Positions 26,026 to 33,830 of a DNA stretch of 64,000 nucleotides are shown here, one piece after another. The notes under the pieces were generated by a model. It was not told the DNA's origin, did not search any database, and saw nothing but the letters and a program-made list of their open reading frames with translations. Source of the stretch: Actinophytocola sp044466355. Its GTDB lineage: Bacteria; Actinomycetota; Actinomycetes; Mycobacteriales; Pseudonocardiaceae. Location: assembly GCF_044466355.1 (NCBI RefSeq), contig NZ_JBITMQ010000003.1:62001-126000 (forward strand), in the 5' to 3' direction. Position numbers and translations under genes: made by a program. Every line of letters begins with the position of its first letter. Position 1 is the first letter of the stretch.

Positions 26026-26595
26026 TCAGAACCTCGGCAACGGCGTCATGCCCGGCATGGGTGGGTCCGGCCGTTCGATCGGCCAGTCCGGCTTCCACGG
26101 CGGCACCCGGTCGATCCGCTTGGCCAGCTCGATGGCAACGTCCTCGATCTCCTGCAGAAAGTCGATCCACCGAACGGTCTGTTGGAACACGGGGTCGGGG
26201 TGGTTCCACTTCTTGAGATCCCGCCAAGATCTTTCCCGTGCGAAGCTCGGGAAGTTGTCGGAATCGGAGAACAGCACCGGATAGATCAGTCCGGAGTGGT
26301 CGAGCAGCTTCTCGCGTGCTGCCATGCTGTGCCATTCCGCGAGGCACCACCGCGACCGGAAGTACTGCGGAGAGAACACCGGCACGAGAATTCTGGTTCG
26401 GTTCAGGGCCTCGCCGAGCTGGTCCGGCCAGACGCTCCCCACTTCGATGCCCTCGTCGATGAACACCTTCGGATCGTGACGGAGGTGGTCGGCGAGATGA
26501 TCTTTCAATCGCGGGTGGAAGTGGTTGCGCACCCATTTGTAGGGATTGCCGTCACGGCGATAGCTGATGAAGACATCGAATTCGTAGTCGGACAC
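26026..26595 (-). CDS. TIR-domain protein
   Basis: 189 residues, almost all one TIR domain: YEFDVFISYRRDGN (beta A), VFIDEGIEVGSVWPDQLGEALNRTRILVPVFSP (BB loop to beta C), then YFRSRWCLAEWHSM with Glu87 at the NADase catalytic position, and IYPVLFSDSD (beta D). Catalytic residues look intact, so NAD+ cleavage or nucleotide signalling is plausible. Acidic C-terminus ends with proline-rich DWPIERPDPPMPGM. GTG start. First gene of a four-gene coupled operon, downstream of a locally AT-rich promoter region. By analogy with TIR defence systems, it would be the effector (inference). Confidence 0.88.
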   Translation of the reverse strand: MSDYEFDVFISYRRDGNPYKWVRNHFHPRLKDHLADHLRHDPKVFIDEGIEVGSVWPDQLGEALNRTRILVPVFSPQYFRSRWCLAEWHSMAAREKLLDHSGLIYPVLFSDSDNFPSFARERSWRDLKKWNHPDPVFQQTVRWIDFLQEIEDVAIELAKRIDRVPPWKPDWPIERPDPPMPGMTPLPRF

Positions 26596-26688
26596 CGCGT
26601 GTCGTCGCCCCTTCGACCCGAATGATGGTGCCGTCCGAGCATAAGCGACAGATGTGCGGAAATAGTTGACAAATAAAGGACAGCTGAA
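26596..26688 (-). promoter_or_regulatory. AT-rich promoter region of the TIR operon
   Basis: This gap, read on the minus strand, contains CCTTTATTTGTCAACTATT and CTTATGCTCGG and is visibly poorer in GC than all surrounding sequence. Plausible -35/-10 pieces are TTGTCA and TATGCT, but their spacing (about 23) is too long for one sigma-70 promoter, so exact elements are not assigned. No operator palindrome is seen. Confidence 0.4.
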
Positions 26689-27228
26689 TCAGTGGTCAGG
26701 CGTGTACCTGATCGGGACGTAGTCGTACTCGCCAGGGCCGTTCCACGTGTACTCCTGGTGTTTGACCGGGGTGGCGCCGAAGTCGTAGGCGACGTAGGTC
26801 GTCCGGGCGGCGTTGGTCCAGTGGTCGAACAGGCGGACGTGCCTGCCCCACGCGAGGAGTGCGTCGCCGGTGCGGAGTTCGTCCTTCGTGATCACGCGCG
26901 AGACGTCCGTGAGGTCGTGTTCCAGGCCTTCGCGCGGGGTGGCGTAGCTGACGCGCAGGCCCCAGACCATGGACACGAACCCCGAGCAGTCGGTGCGGTA
27001 GTACGGCTGGTGGCAGCCGCCGAGTACGCCGCCCCAGTCGGTGCGGGCGTAGCCGGTGTCGGCGCGGAAGCACGCGTCCTGGTCGTACACCGGGCTCGCG
27101 CGGAACCACTCCCGGGCCCTCTCGATCATCGGGCGGACGTCGTCGGTGTACGGGATGGTGTCGGCGGCCGTCACGCCGCCCGCGATCAGTGCGGCGGCCG
27201 CCGCCACGGTCCATCTACCCCAGTTCAC
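26689..27228 (-). CDS. Secreted NlpC/P60-like cysteine hydrolase
   Basis: 179 residues with an N-terminal signal (WTVAAAAALIAGGVTAADT). The catalytic Cys81 lies in the motif RTDCSGFVSMVWGL; a His follows in LAWGRHVRLFDHW, the expected Cys-His arrangement of NlpC/P60 or CHAP peptidoglycan hydrolases. Three further cysteines (Cys53, Cys72) may form disulfides. Probably cell-wall cleaving. Same strand as the TIR operon but separated by 93 bases and exported, so it is treated as a separate unit. Confidence 0.75.
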   Translation of the reverse strand: MNWGRWTVAAAAALIAGGVTAADTIPYTDDVRPMIERAREWFRASPVYDQDACFRADTGYARTDWGGVLGGCHQPYYRTDCSGFVSMVWGLRVSYATPREGLEHDLTDVSRVITKDELRTGDALLAWGRHVRLFDHWTNAARTTYVAYDFGATPVKHQEYTWNGPGEYDYVPIRYTPDH

Positions 27229-27249
27229 CTGCGCATTCTACGCAGGGGG

Positions 27250-27281
27250 ACGGTCCCCCTGCGCCGTCGCAGGGGGACCGT
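27250..27281 (-). terminator. Hairpin with competing arm
   Basis: ACGGTCCCCCTGCG and CGCAGGGGGACCGT form a perfect 14-bp stem around CCGT, just past the stop of the gene that ends at 27299. A third copy of the arm (CGCAGGGGGAC, 27241-27251) can pair with the middle arm instead. Confidence 0.75.
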
Positions 27282-27298
27282 TCCTCATCCGCGCCCGG

Positions 27299-27925
27299 TC
27301 AGCCGATGGTGGTCGACGTGAGTACCGGGTTGGGGTTGGGGAAACACGACGTCGGGACCGAGACGTTGCCGATGAACGTCGACACGACCGCGGTGAACGT
27401 CAGGCCGGGGTCGTCGTAACTGGTGCCGTAGAGCGTGGACTCGATGGCACCTGAAGCCCCCGCCGTCAGGTGCGCGGTGATGGTCGGCAGTTCGAACGAG
27501 GCGCCGCCCGCGATCGGGCCGGCGAAGGACACGGTGACGATGCCGCCGGACTCCGACCAGGTGGGTGTGCTGCCCAGGCCGGAGCCACCGGTCAGCGTCA
27601 CGCCGGTGAGCGTCGAGTTGGTCGGGACGGGGACCTTCAGCGTGAAGTCGCGGACTTCCCTGACCGTGTAGCCCGCCGCTTCGGACGGGACCTGGTTCGG
27701 CGCCGGGTCGACGACGATGTCGAGGGCGCCGCTCGGGGAGACGGTCGCGGGGGCCGTCGCGTCGACAGTCTGGTTCAGCGTCATGTACTCGGCGCCGAAC
27801 GGTGTGTCGCCACGGCAGTCGAAGACGATGTCTGTCGTCGCCGCGGCGGCGGTCGGCGCGATGACGGCGGAGGCGGCCACGGCGGCGATGACGGCCGCGG
27901 CGGTTTTGAGCAGGGTAGACCTCAT
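27299..27925 (-). CDS. Secreted beta-rich protein of unknown function
   Basis: 208 residues. Signal peptide MRSTLLKTAAAVIAAVAASAVIAPTAAAA, then a beta-rich body with many Thr/Val/Gly and two cysteines (FDCRGDTPFG near the start, PTSCFPNPNP near the end) likely joined. A repeated pattern of short strands (VREVRDFTLKVPVPTNSTLTGVTLTGGSGLG) suggests an Ig- or jelly-roll-like domain. Small secreted actinobacterial families of this type are often surface proteins. Function unknown; own promoter region with a partial dyad upstream and strong terminator downstream. Confidence 0.7.
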   Translation of the reverse strand: MRSTLLKTAAAVIAAVAASAVIAPTAAAATTDIVFDCRGDTPFGAEYMTLNQTVDATAPATVSPSGALDIVVDPAPNQVPSEAAGYTVREVRDFTLKVPVPTNSTLTGVTLTGGSGLGSTPTWSESGGIVTVSFAGPIAGGASFELPTITAHLTAGASGAIESTLYGTSYDDPGLTFTAVVSTFIGNVSVPTSCFPNPNPVLTSTTIG

Positions 27926-27993
27926 TGTCCTCACCTTGGAAACGTTGCAGGGTAAGTGTTTCCGGTACCGGTGATGCCCAGGCACTTCCTTGT

Positions 27994-28007
27994 CTACTGC
28001 CGAGTAG
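27994..28007. promoter_or_regulatory. Dyad CTACT-GCCG-AGTAG upstream of secreted protein gene
   Basis: Five-base arms CTACT/AGTAG around GCCG lie about 70 bases upstream of the secreted protein start, between it and the sulfur operon end. The form resembles TetR-type operators. No regulator gene is adjacent. Confidence 0.35.
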
Positions 28008-28110
28008 CCTTTACGTCAACCCCTTCACGGTTACCGATAGTGCACGATTGACTGCGAACCGGGCGCCGCCCAATGGTCGAACCGGCGCGACTGAGCGGAG
28101 TAACTCCAGG

Positions 28111-28878
28111 TCAGGCGGCTGCGACGGCGGCGGTGGCCAGGTACCGGTCCACGATCAGCGATGCCAGTTCCGGCGCCGCGCCCATTGGGTCCGCCACCAC
28201 CGCGTTCCCCGCCAGCGCCGCCGCCCGGTCCGGCAACCGGCCCGGTGCGAGGAACCACGACGCCACCGCGATCCGGCGGGCACCCGCCGCGCGCAGCGAC
28301 GCGACCGCCGCCGGCACGTCCGGGTCCGCGGTCGACGCGAACGCCGCCCGCACCCCCGCCACCGGGAATCGGCGGGCCCACGACGCGGCCACGTCGGCCA
28401 CCGCCGCGTTCGCAGGCGCGTGGGAGGAACCGGCACCCGCCAGCACGATCCCCAGCGACGGGTCGTCGAGCCGGACGCCCGCCTCGGTGAGCCGCCGCAG
28501 CGCCACCGACGACAGCCGCTCGTCCGGGCCGAGCACGTCCGACACCGAGATCGTGAGCCGGGGGAACCGGGCGTGCGCCTCGGCGACCAGCGCGGGCAGG
28601 TCGACCCGCGCGTGGAACGCCGAACCCAGCAGCAGCGGCACGATCACCGCTTCCCGGTGCCCCTCACCGGCGAGCGTGGACAGCACGTCCGGCAGTCGCG
28701 GCGCGGACAGGTCGAGGAACGCGGTACGCACGTCGAGACCGGGCTCGGCCGCGCGCAGGACGTCCAGCAGCGCGGCGATGGTCGCGGCGGACCGCGGATC
28801 GCGGCTGCCGTGCGCCACGGCGACGAGCGGCGCGCGCGGAAGCCCGAACGCATCCGCGTGCGGAAGGGAGGACGTCAC
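28111..28878 (-). CDS. Sirohydrochlorin chelatase (CbiX-like)
   Basis: 255 residues with a duplicated CbiX/SirB fold. The first half carries LVAVAHGSRDPRS with the metal-site His and VIVPLLLGSAFHARVDLP; the second carries LAGAGSSHAPANAAV and IAVASWFLAPGRLPDRAA. It should insert metal into sirohydrochlorin to give the siroheme cofactor of the sulfite reductase encoded at the head of the same operon. GTG start overlaps the cysN stop (GTGA). Last gene of the sulfur operon. Confidence 0.88.
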   Translation of the reverse strand: MTSSLPHADAFGLPRAPLVAVAHGSRDPRSAATIAALLDVLRAAEPGLDVRTAFLDLSAPRLPDVLSTLAGEGHREAVIVPLLLGSAFHARVDLPALVAEAHARFPRLTISVSDVLGPDERLSSVALRRLTEAGVRLDDPSLGIVLAGAGSSHAPANAAVADVAASWARRFPVAGVRAAFASTADPDVPAAVASLRAAGARRIAVASWFLAPGRLPDRAAALAGNAVVADPMGAAPELASLIVDRYLATAAVAAA

Positions 28879-30155
28879 TGGTTCCTGTCCAGCAACGGGA
28901 GCGGAGCCCCGACCAGCCCCGCCGCGAGCGTCGTGCCGTCGGCCGGGTCGATCACCAGGAAGGCGCCGGTCCGGCCGCGGCTCGAGTAGCGGTCGACCGG
29001 GATCGGCTCCGCCGTGCGCAGCGACACCTGGCCGATCTCGTTGAGGGACAACGTCTCCGGGTCCTCGTGGGTCGCGAGCTTCTGCTCGTCGAACCGCGTG
29101 CGCAGCTCCGTGACCATCGCCGGGACCGTCTTCGCGCCCGACTTGACGAGGACCTTCTGGTTGTGCCGCAACGGTTTGTCCGCGAGCCACGCAAGCGTCG
29201 CGGACAGTTCGTCGGTCAGCTCGGGCGCCTCGGTCGCCGCCGCGATCACGTCCCCGCGGGAGATGTCGACGTCGTCGGCGAGCAGCAACGTCACCGAACG
29301 CCCCGCCACCGCCTCGGGCAGCGCGCCGTCGTGGGTGTCGATGCGCTCGACCCTGGTGCGCAGGCCCGCGGGCAGCACGACGACCTCGTCGCCGGGCCGC
29401 ACCGTGCCCGCCGCGACCTGGCCCGCGTAGCCCCGGTAGTCGGGGTGGGCCGAGGTGCGCGGCCGGATCACGTACTGCACGGGGAACCGGAACGGCGCCT
29501 CGTGCGGGTCCTGCTCGACCGGCACGGACTCCAGGTGGTCCAGCAGCGTGGGGCCCACGTACCACGGCGTCCGCGGCGACTTCTCGACCACGTTGTCGCC
29601 GCGCAGCGCGGAGACGGGGATCGCGAGTACCGCGCCCAGCGGGTAGCCAAGCGAGGTCGCGTGTGCGGTGAACTCCTTGGCGATCACCTCGAACGCGCCC
29701 TCGTCGTAGTCCACGAGGTCGATCTTGTTGACCGCCAGCACGAGCCGGGGCACGCCAAGCAGCGCGAGGACCGCGGCGTGGCGGCGGGTCTGCTCGACCA
29801 CGCCCTTCCGCGCGTCCACCAGCAGGATCGCCAGCTCGGCCGTGGACGCGCCGGTGACCGTGTTGCGGGTGTACTGCACGTGCCCCGGGGTGTCGGCGAG
29901 CACGAACGTCCGCTTGTCGGTGGCGAAGTAGCGGTATGCCACGTCGATCGTGATGCCCTGCTCGCGTTCCGAGCGCAGCCCGTCGACCAGCAACGACAGG
30001 TCCGGGGTGGACAGTCCCTTGTCGACGCTCGCCCGGTGCACGGCGTCGAGCTGGTCGGCGAGCACGGACTTCGTGTCGTACAACAGACGGCCGACGAGCG
30101 TGCTCTTGCCGTCGTCGACGCTCCCAGCAGTGGCGAGCCGCAACAAATCGGACAT
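28875..30155 (-). CDS. cysN: Sulfate adenylyltransferase subunit 1 (CysN)
   Basis: 426-residue EF-Tu-like GTPase that drives APS formation by CysD. G1 GSVDDGKSTLVGRLLYD, switch I REQGITIDVAYRYF, G3 DTPGHVQYTRN, G4 NKIDLVD, then two beta-barrel domains. There is no fused APS kinase domain (CysC), consistent with the APS reductase type of CysH in this operon. ATG overlaps the cysD stop (TGATG). Partner of cysD. Confidence 0.95.
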   Translation of the reverse strand: MSDLLRLATAGSVDDGKSTLVGRLLYDTKSVLADQLDAVHRASVDKGLSTPDLSLLVDGLRSEREQGITIDVAYRYFATDKRTFVLADTPGHVQYTRNTVTGASTAELAILLVDARKGVVEQTRRHAAVLALLGVPRLVLAVNKIDLVDYDEGAFEVIAKEFTAHATSLGYPLGAVLAIPVSALRGDNVVEKSPRTPWYVGPTLLDHLESVPVEQDPHEAPFRFPVQYVIRPRTSAHPDYRGYAGQVAAGTVRPGDEVVVLPAGLRTRVERIDTHDGALPEAVAGRSVTLLLADDVDISRGDVIAAATEAPELTDELSATLAWLADKPLRHNQKVLVKSGAKTVPAMVTELRTRFDEQKLATHEDPETLSLNEIGQVSLRTAEPIPVDRYSSRGRTGAFLVIDPADGTTLAAGLVGAPLPLLDRNQ

Positions 30156-31066
30156 CAGAAGTAGCCCTCCCGCTTGCGGTCTTCCATGGCGGCCTCGGAA
30201 AGCCGGTCGTCCGCGCGGGTCGCGCCGCGTTCGGTGAGCCGGGACGCGGCGACCTCGGCGATCACCTCGTCGAGCGTCGTGGCGGTGGACTCGACCGCGC
30301 CGGTGCACGAGCCGTCGCCGACCGTGCGGTACCGGACGGTCTTGCGCACCTTGGTCTCGCCGTCGCGCGGGCCACCCCACGGGCCCTCGGCGAGCCACAT
30401 GCCGTCGCGCTGGTAGACCTCGCGCTCGTGCGCGTAGTAGATCTCGGGCAGCTCGATGTTCTCCCGCTGGATGTAGCGCCACACGTCCAGCTCGGTCCAG
30501 TTCGACAGCGGGAACACGCGCACGTGCTCACCCGGCCGGTGCCGCCCGTTGTAGAGGTTCCACAGCTCGGGGCGCTGCCTGCGTGGCTCCCACTGGCCGA
30601 ACGCGTTGCGCAGGCTGAAGATCCGCTCCTTCGCGCGGGCCCGCTCCTCGTCCCGGCGGCCGCCGCCGAACACCGCGTCGAACCTGTTCTCCGTGATGGT
30701 GTCCAGCAACGGCACGGTCTGCAGCGGGTTGCGCGTGCCGTCGGGACGTTCGGTGAGGCGGCCGTCGTCGATCCAGTCCTGCACCTTCGCGACGACCAGC
30801 CGCAGCCCGTAGCGCTCGACGACGCGGTCGCGGAAGTCGATGACCTCGTCGAAGTTGTGCCCGGTGTCCACGTGCAGCAACGGGAACGGCACCGGTGCGG
30901 GCCAGAACGCCTTCACCGCGAGGTGCAGCAGCAGCGTGGAGTCCTTGCCGCCGGAGAACAGGATCACCGGCCGGTCGAACTCGCCCGCGACCTCGCGCAT
31001 GATGTGGACGGCCTCGGATTCGAGGCGCCCCAACGAGTCCAGGGTGGGTTGGATCGTCGCGGTCAT
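30155..31066 (-). CDS. cysD: Sulfate adenylyltransferase subunit 2 (CysD)
   Basis: 303-residue PAPS-reductase-fold enzyme that adenylates sulfate with ATP. The PP-motif is VILFSGGKDSTLLLHL; further landmarks HVDTGHNFDEVIDFRD, GGGRRDEERARAKERIFSLR and FPLSNWTELDVWRYI. Ends with the CysD-typical EDRKREGYF. ATG 31066 (MTATIQPTLDSLG) overlaps the cysH stop. Confidence 0.95.
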   Translation of the reverse strand: MTATIQPTLDSLGRLESEAVHIMREVAGEFDRPVILFSGGKDSTLLLHLAVKAFWPAPVPFPLLHVDTGHNFDEVIDFRDRVVERYGLRLVVAKVQDWIDDGRLTERPDGTRNPLQTVPLLDTITENRFDAVFGGGRRDEERARAKERIFSLRNAFGQWEPRRQRPELWNLYNGRHRPGEHVRVFPLSNWTELDVWRYIQRENIELPEIYYAHEREVYQRDGMWLAEGPWGGPRDGETKVRKTVRYRTVGDGSCTGAVESTATTLDEVIAEVAASRLTERGATRADDRLSEAAMEDRKREGYF

Positions 31067-31755
31067 CCGTGCAACCCGCATTCCGTCTTGGCGAGGCCGG
31101 CCCAGCGGCCGCTGCGGGCGTCCTGCCCCGGCAGCGGTTTCGCGGTGCACGGCGCGCAGCCGATGGACAGGTAACCCTCGGAGACGAGGGGGTTCTCGAG
31201 AATGCCGTTCGTGTCGATGTACTCGCGGAACTCCTCGTCGGTCCACGGTGCGATCGGGTTGACCTTCACCAGGCCGTTGCGGTCGTCCCACTGCACGATC
31301 GGCGTGTTCGCGCGGGTCGGCGCGTCGACGCGGCGCACGCCGGTCACCCACGCGTCGTAGCGCGCGAGCGTCCTCTGCAGCGGCACCACCTTGCGCAGGA
31401 AGCAGCACTGCGTGGGGTTCGTCCGGTTCAGCGGTCCGAACTCGGCCTCCTGGTCGGCCACCGACTGCTCGGCCCGCGCGTTGACGATCCGCACCGACGG
31501 GTAGGTCACCTCGACCGCGTCGCGGGTGCCGATGGTCTCGGCGAAGTGGTAGCCGGTCTCCAGGAACAGCACGTCGACATCCGGCTTCGCCCTGACCGCC
31601 AGGTCGATCAGCACCGCGTCCTGCATGTTCGACGCGACGATGAACCGGTCGCCGAACGTCTCCGCGGTCCACGCCAGAGCCTCCGTCGCGGTGGCGTCGG
31701 CCAGGTCCTTCGCCGCTCGCTCGGCCAAGTGCCGGAAGTCGGTCGCGGTGGTCAC
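31063..31755 (-). CDS. cysH: APS reductase (iron-sulfur CysH)
   Basis: 230-residue phosphoadenylyl/adenylyl-sulfate reductase. Cysteine pairs TQCCFLRK and GCAPCTAKP show the [4Fe-4S] APS-reductase type, and the ECGLHG C-terminus carries the catalytic Cys. PP-like loop FIVASNMQDAVLIDLA. GTG start chosen over a long upstream extension because AGAGGTG precedes it and it overlaps the zinc-ribbon stop (GTGA). It passes sulfite to the sulfite reductase encoded two genes upstream. Confidence 0.93.
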   Translation of the reverse strand: MTTATDFRHLAERAAKDLADATATEALAWTAETFGDRFIVASNMQDAVLIDLAVRAKPDVDVLFLETGYHFAETIGTRDAVEVTYPSVRIVNARAEQSVADQEAEFGPLNRTNPTQCCFLRKVVPLQRTLARYDAWVTGVRRVDAPTRANTPIVQWDDRNGLVKVNPIAPWTDEEFREYIDTNGILENPLVSEGYLSIGCAPCTAKPLPGQDARSGRWAGLAKTECGLHG

Positions 31756-31913
31756 CGGGTCACCTCTTCTTTCGCAAGGTTCAGGCCCACGAACTTGACG
31801 GTGAACACGCGGCGGCAGCCGCCGCACAGCCACGCCGCGTGGGGTTCCTCCTGCGGGCGAAGGTCCTCGTCGCCGCAGTACGGGCAGTAGAAGGGGGTCG
31901 CGCGCTCGGTCAT
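31752..31913 (-). CDS. Small zinc-ribbon protein in sulfur operon
   Basis: 53 residues with two CxxC knuckles (FYCPYCGDED and WLCGGCRRVF), a compact rubredoxin-like zinc or iron site, ending NLAKEEVTR. Genes like this sit between sir and cysH in many actinomycetes. It overlaps both neighbours by four bases. Possible electron carrier or folding aid for the sulfur enzymes; not proven. Confidence 0.82.
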   Translation of the reverse strand: MTERATPFYCPYCGDEDLRPQEEPHAAWLCGGCRRVFTVKFVGLNLAKEEVTR

Positions 31914-33583
31914 GTGAGGTCCGCCTCGTCGGCACGCGCCACCCACTGCGGGAAGCGCTCGTCCGGCTTGCGGTCCGCCACGTAGTTGCGCACGACGCGC
32001 TCCACGTAGTCCGGCAGATCCTCGGCGGTCACCTTGTGGCCGCGCAGTTTCCGGCCGAACCCGGCGTCGAGGCCGAGCCCGCCGCCGAGGTGCACCTGGA
32101 AGCCCTCGACCTGGTTTCCGTCGCCGTCGGTGACGATCTGGCCCTTCAACCCGATGTCCGCGGTCTGGATGCGGGCGCAGGAGTTGGGGCAGCCGTTGAT
32201 GTGCACGCTGATCGGCGTGGTCACGTCGCCGGTGATGTCCTTGAGCCGGTCCTCCAGCGCTGACACCAGGTTCGCCGCGCGGGCCTTGGTCTCGACGATG
32301 GCGAGCTTGCAGAACTCGATGCCGGTGCAGGCCATCACCCCGCGCCGCCACGGCGACGGATCGGTCTGCAGGCCGAGACCGGCGAGCGCCGTCTTCAGCC
32401 GGTCCACTTCGGACCGCGCGACGTCGAGCACGATCAGCTTCTGCAGCGGCGTGAACCGCACCCGGTGTGAGCCCGCCTTCTCGGCCGCGTCGGCGACCGC
32501 GACGAGCGTGCTGCCGGACACCCGGCCCGCGATGGGCGCGGCGCCGACGTAGAAGTTGCCGTCCTTCTGCTCGTGCACACCGATGTGATCGCGCGGCTGG
32601 TCGGGCACGGCGGGCGCGGGACCGTCGATGAGCGGCCGCTTCAGGTACTCGGTCTCCAGCACCTCCCGGAACTTCGCGGCGCCCCAGTCCTTGACGAGGA
32701 ACTTGAGGCGTGCGCGGTTGCGCAGGCGGCGGTAGCCGTAGTCGCGGAAGATGCCGATCACACCGGCCCACACCTCGGGCACCTCGTTGAGCGGCACCCA
32801 CGTGCCGAGCCGCTGGCCGATCATCGGGTTCGTGGACAGGCCGCCGCCGACCCACACGTCGAAACCGGGGCCGTGCTCTGGGTGTTCGACACCCACGAAG
32901 GCGACGTCGTGCACCTCGTGCGCCACGTCCGGCAGCCCCGAGATCGCCGTCTTGAACTTGCGCGGCAGGTTCGCGAACCGGGGATCGCCGACGTACCGGC
33001 GCCGGATCTCGTCGATCGCCGGTGACCCGTCGAGCACCTCGTCCACGGCGATGCCCGCGACGGGGGAACCGAGGATCACCCGCGGGCTGTCGCCGCACGC
33101 CTCCATGGTGGTGAGGCCCGCGTCCTCCAGCTTGCGCCAGATCGTCGGCATGTCCTCGACGCGGATCCAGTGGTACTGGATGTTCTGCCGGTCGGTGATG
33201 TCCGCGGTGTCCCGCGCGTAGTCACGCGACACCTCACCGATGACGCGGAGCTGGTCGGTGGTGACGGCGCCGCCGTCGATGCGGACCCGCAGCATGAAGA
33301 ACTCGTCGTCCAGCTCCTCCGGTTCGAGGGTGGCCGTGCGGCCGCCGTCGATGCCGGGCTTGCGCTGGGTGTAGAGGCCGTACCAGCGGAACCGCCCGCG
33401 CAGGTCGGCCGGGTCGATGCCCGCGAAACCCGTGTGGGCGTAGATGTTCTCGATGCGGGCGCGGACGTTGAGCGGGTTGTCGTCCTTCTTGCTGCGCTCG
33501 TTGGGGTTGAGCGGCTCGCGGTAACCGAGCGCCCACTGCCCCTCACCGCGCTTCTGGCGTTTCGTGGTGGGAGTTGGCGACAC
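31910..33583 (-). CDS. sir: Ferredoxin-type sulfite reductase (siroheme)
   Basis: 557-residue nitrite/sulfite reductase with siroheme and [4Fe-4S]. The cluster ligands are Cys in MACTGIEFCKLA (C-x5-C) and INGCPNSCARIQ (C-x3-C). Two ferredoxin-like half-domains (RFRWYGLYTQRKPG; FRFTPLQ-like HRVRFTPLQKLIVLDV) are complete. Reduces sulfite to sulfide. GTG 33583 (VSPTPTTKRQKRGEGQWALGYRE) fits the family start. First structural gene of the operon, behind a leader peptide and a GC hairpin. Confidence 0.92.
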   Translation of the reverse strand: MSPTPTTKRQKRGEGQWALGYREPLNPNERSKKDDNPLNVRARIENIYAHTGFAGIDPADLRGRFRWYGLYTQRKPGIDGGRTATLEPEELDDEFFMLRVRIDGGAVTTDQLRVIGEVSRDYARDTADITDRQNIQYHWIRVEDMPTIWRKLEDAGLTTMEACGDSPRVILGSPVAGIAVDEVLDGSPAIDEIRRRYVGDPRFANLPRKFKTAISGLPDVAHEVHDVAFVGVEHPEHGPGFDVWVGGGLSTNPMIGQRLGTWVPLNEVPEVWAGVIGIFRDYGYRRLRNRARLKFLVKDWGAAKFREVLETEYLKRPLIDGPAPAVPDQPRDHIGVHEQKDGNFYVGAAPIAGRVSGSTLVAVADAAEKAGSHRVRFTPLQKLIVLDVARSEVDRLKTALAGLGLQTDPSPWRRGVMACTGIEFCKLAIVETKARAANLVSALEDRLKDITGDVTTPISVHINGCPNSCARIQTADIGLKGQIVTDGDGNQVEGFQVHLGGGLGLDAGFGRKLRGHKVTAEDLPDYVERVVRNYVADRKPDERFPQWVARADEADLT

Positions 33584-33635
33584 CCGTCGACCTCCGAGGT
33601 CTGGGCACCCGCGCACGCGGACGACGTCGGGAGGT

Positions 33636-33659
33636 CGCCGGCGCACCCGAGCGCCGGCG
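33636..33659 (-). terminator. Candidate attenuator hairpin between leader peptide and sir
   Basis: Two copies of the self-complementary CGCCGGCG (33636-33643, 33652-33659) pair around eight bases, 30 bases after the leader-peptide stop and 52 bases before sir. No T tract, so it could block either transcription or ribosome access. Confidence 0.45.
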
Positions 33660-33688
33660 TACGAGAAATAGATGACGGCGGCGGCGGG

Positions 33689-33772
33689 TTACCGCCGGCA
33701 CATCGCGCTGGAAACCCGAACGAAGTCCACGTGACGCCGGGCCACGAGGAGCAGTTCGGTAACAGCGGACAT
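33689..33772 (-). CDS. Sulfur-operon leader peptide (27 aa)
   Basis: A short gene too small for usual callers: starts MSAVTELLLVARRHVDFVR and ends VSSAMCRR then TAA. The pattern LVxRRHVDxxRxSSAxC is the hallmark of the putative leader peptides found ahead of actinobacterial sulfur genes. The cysteine three codons from the end fits translation-coupled sensing of cysteine: ribosomes pausing at the UGC codon would alter folding of the RNA ahead of sir. ATG is preceded by CTGAGG. Confidence 0.8.
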   Translation of the reverse strand: MSAVTELLLVARRHVDFVRVSSAMCRR

Positions 33773-33830
33773 GACCTCAGCGTGCCACGCGTCCAGGGGG
33801 TGGTCCACCGGCATCCGCATCGTGAGAACC

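Noticed and set aside
26689..27228. NlpC/P60-like gene as a fifth member of the TIR operon
   Set aside because: It is exported, lies 93 bases away, and an AT-rich promoter region separates the two.
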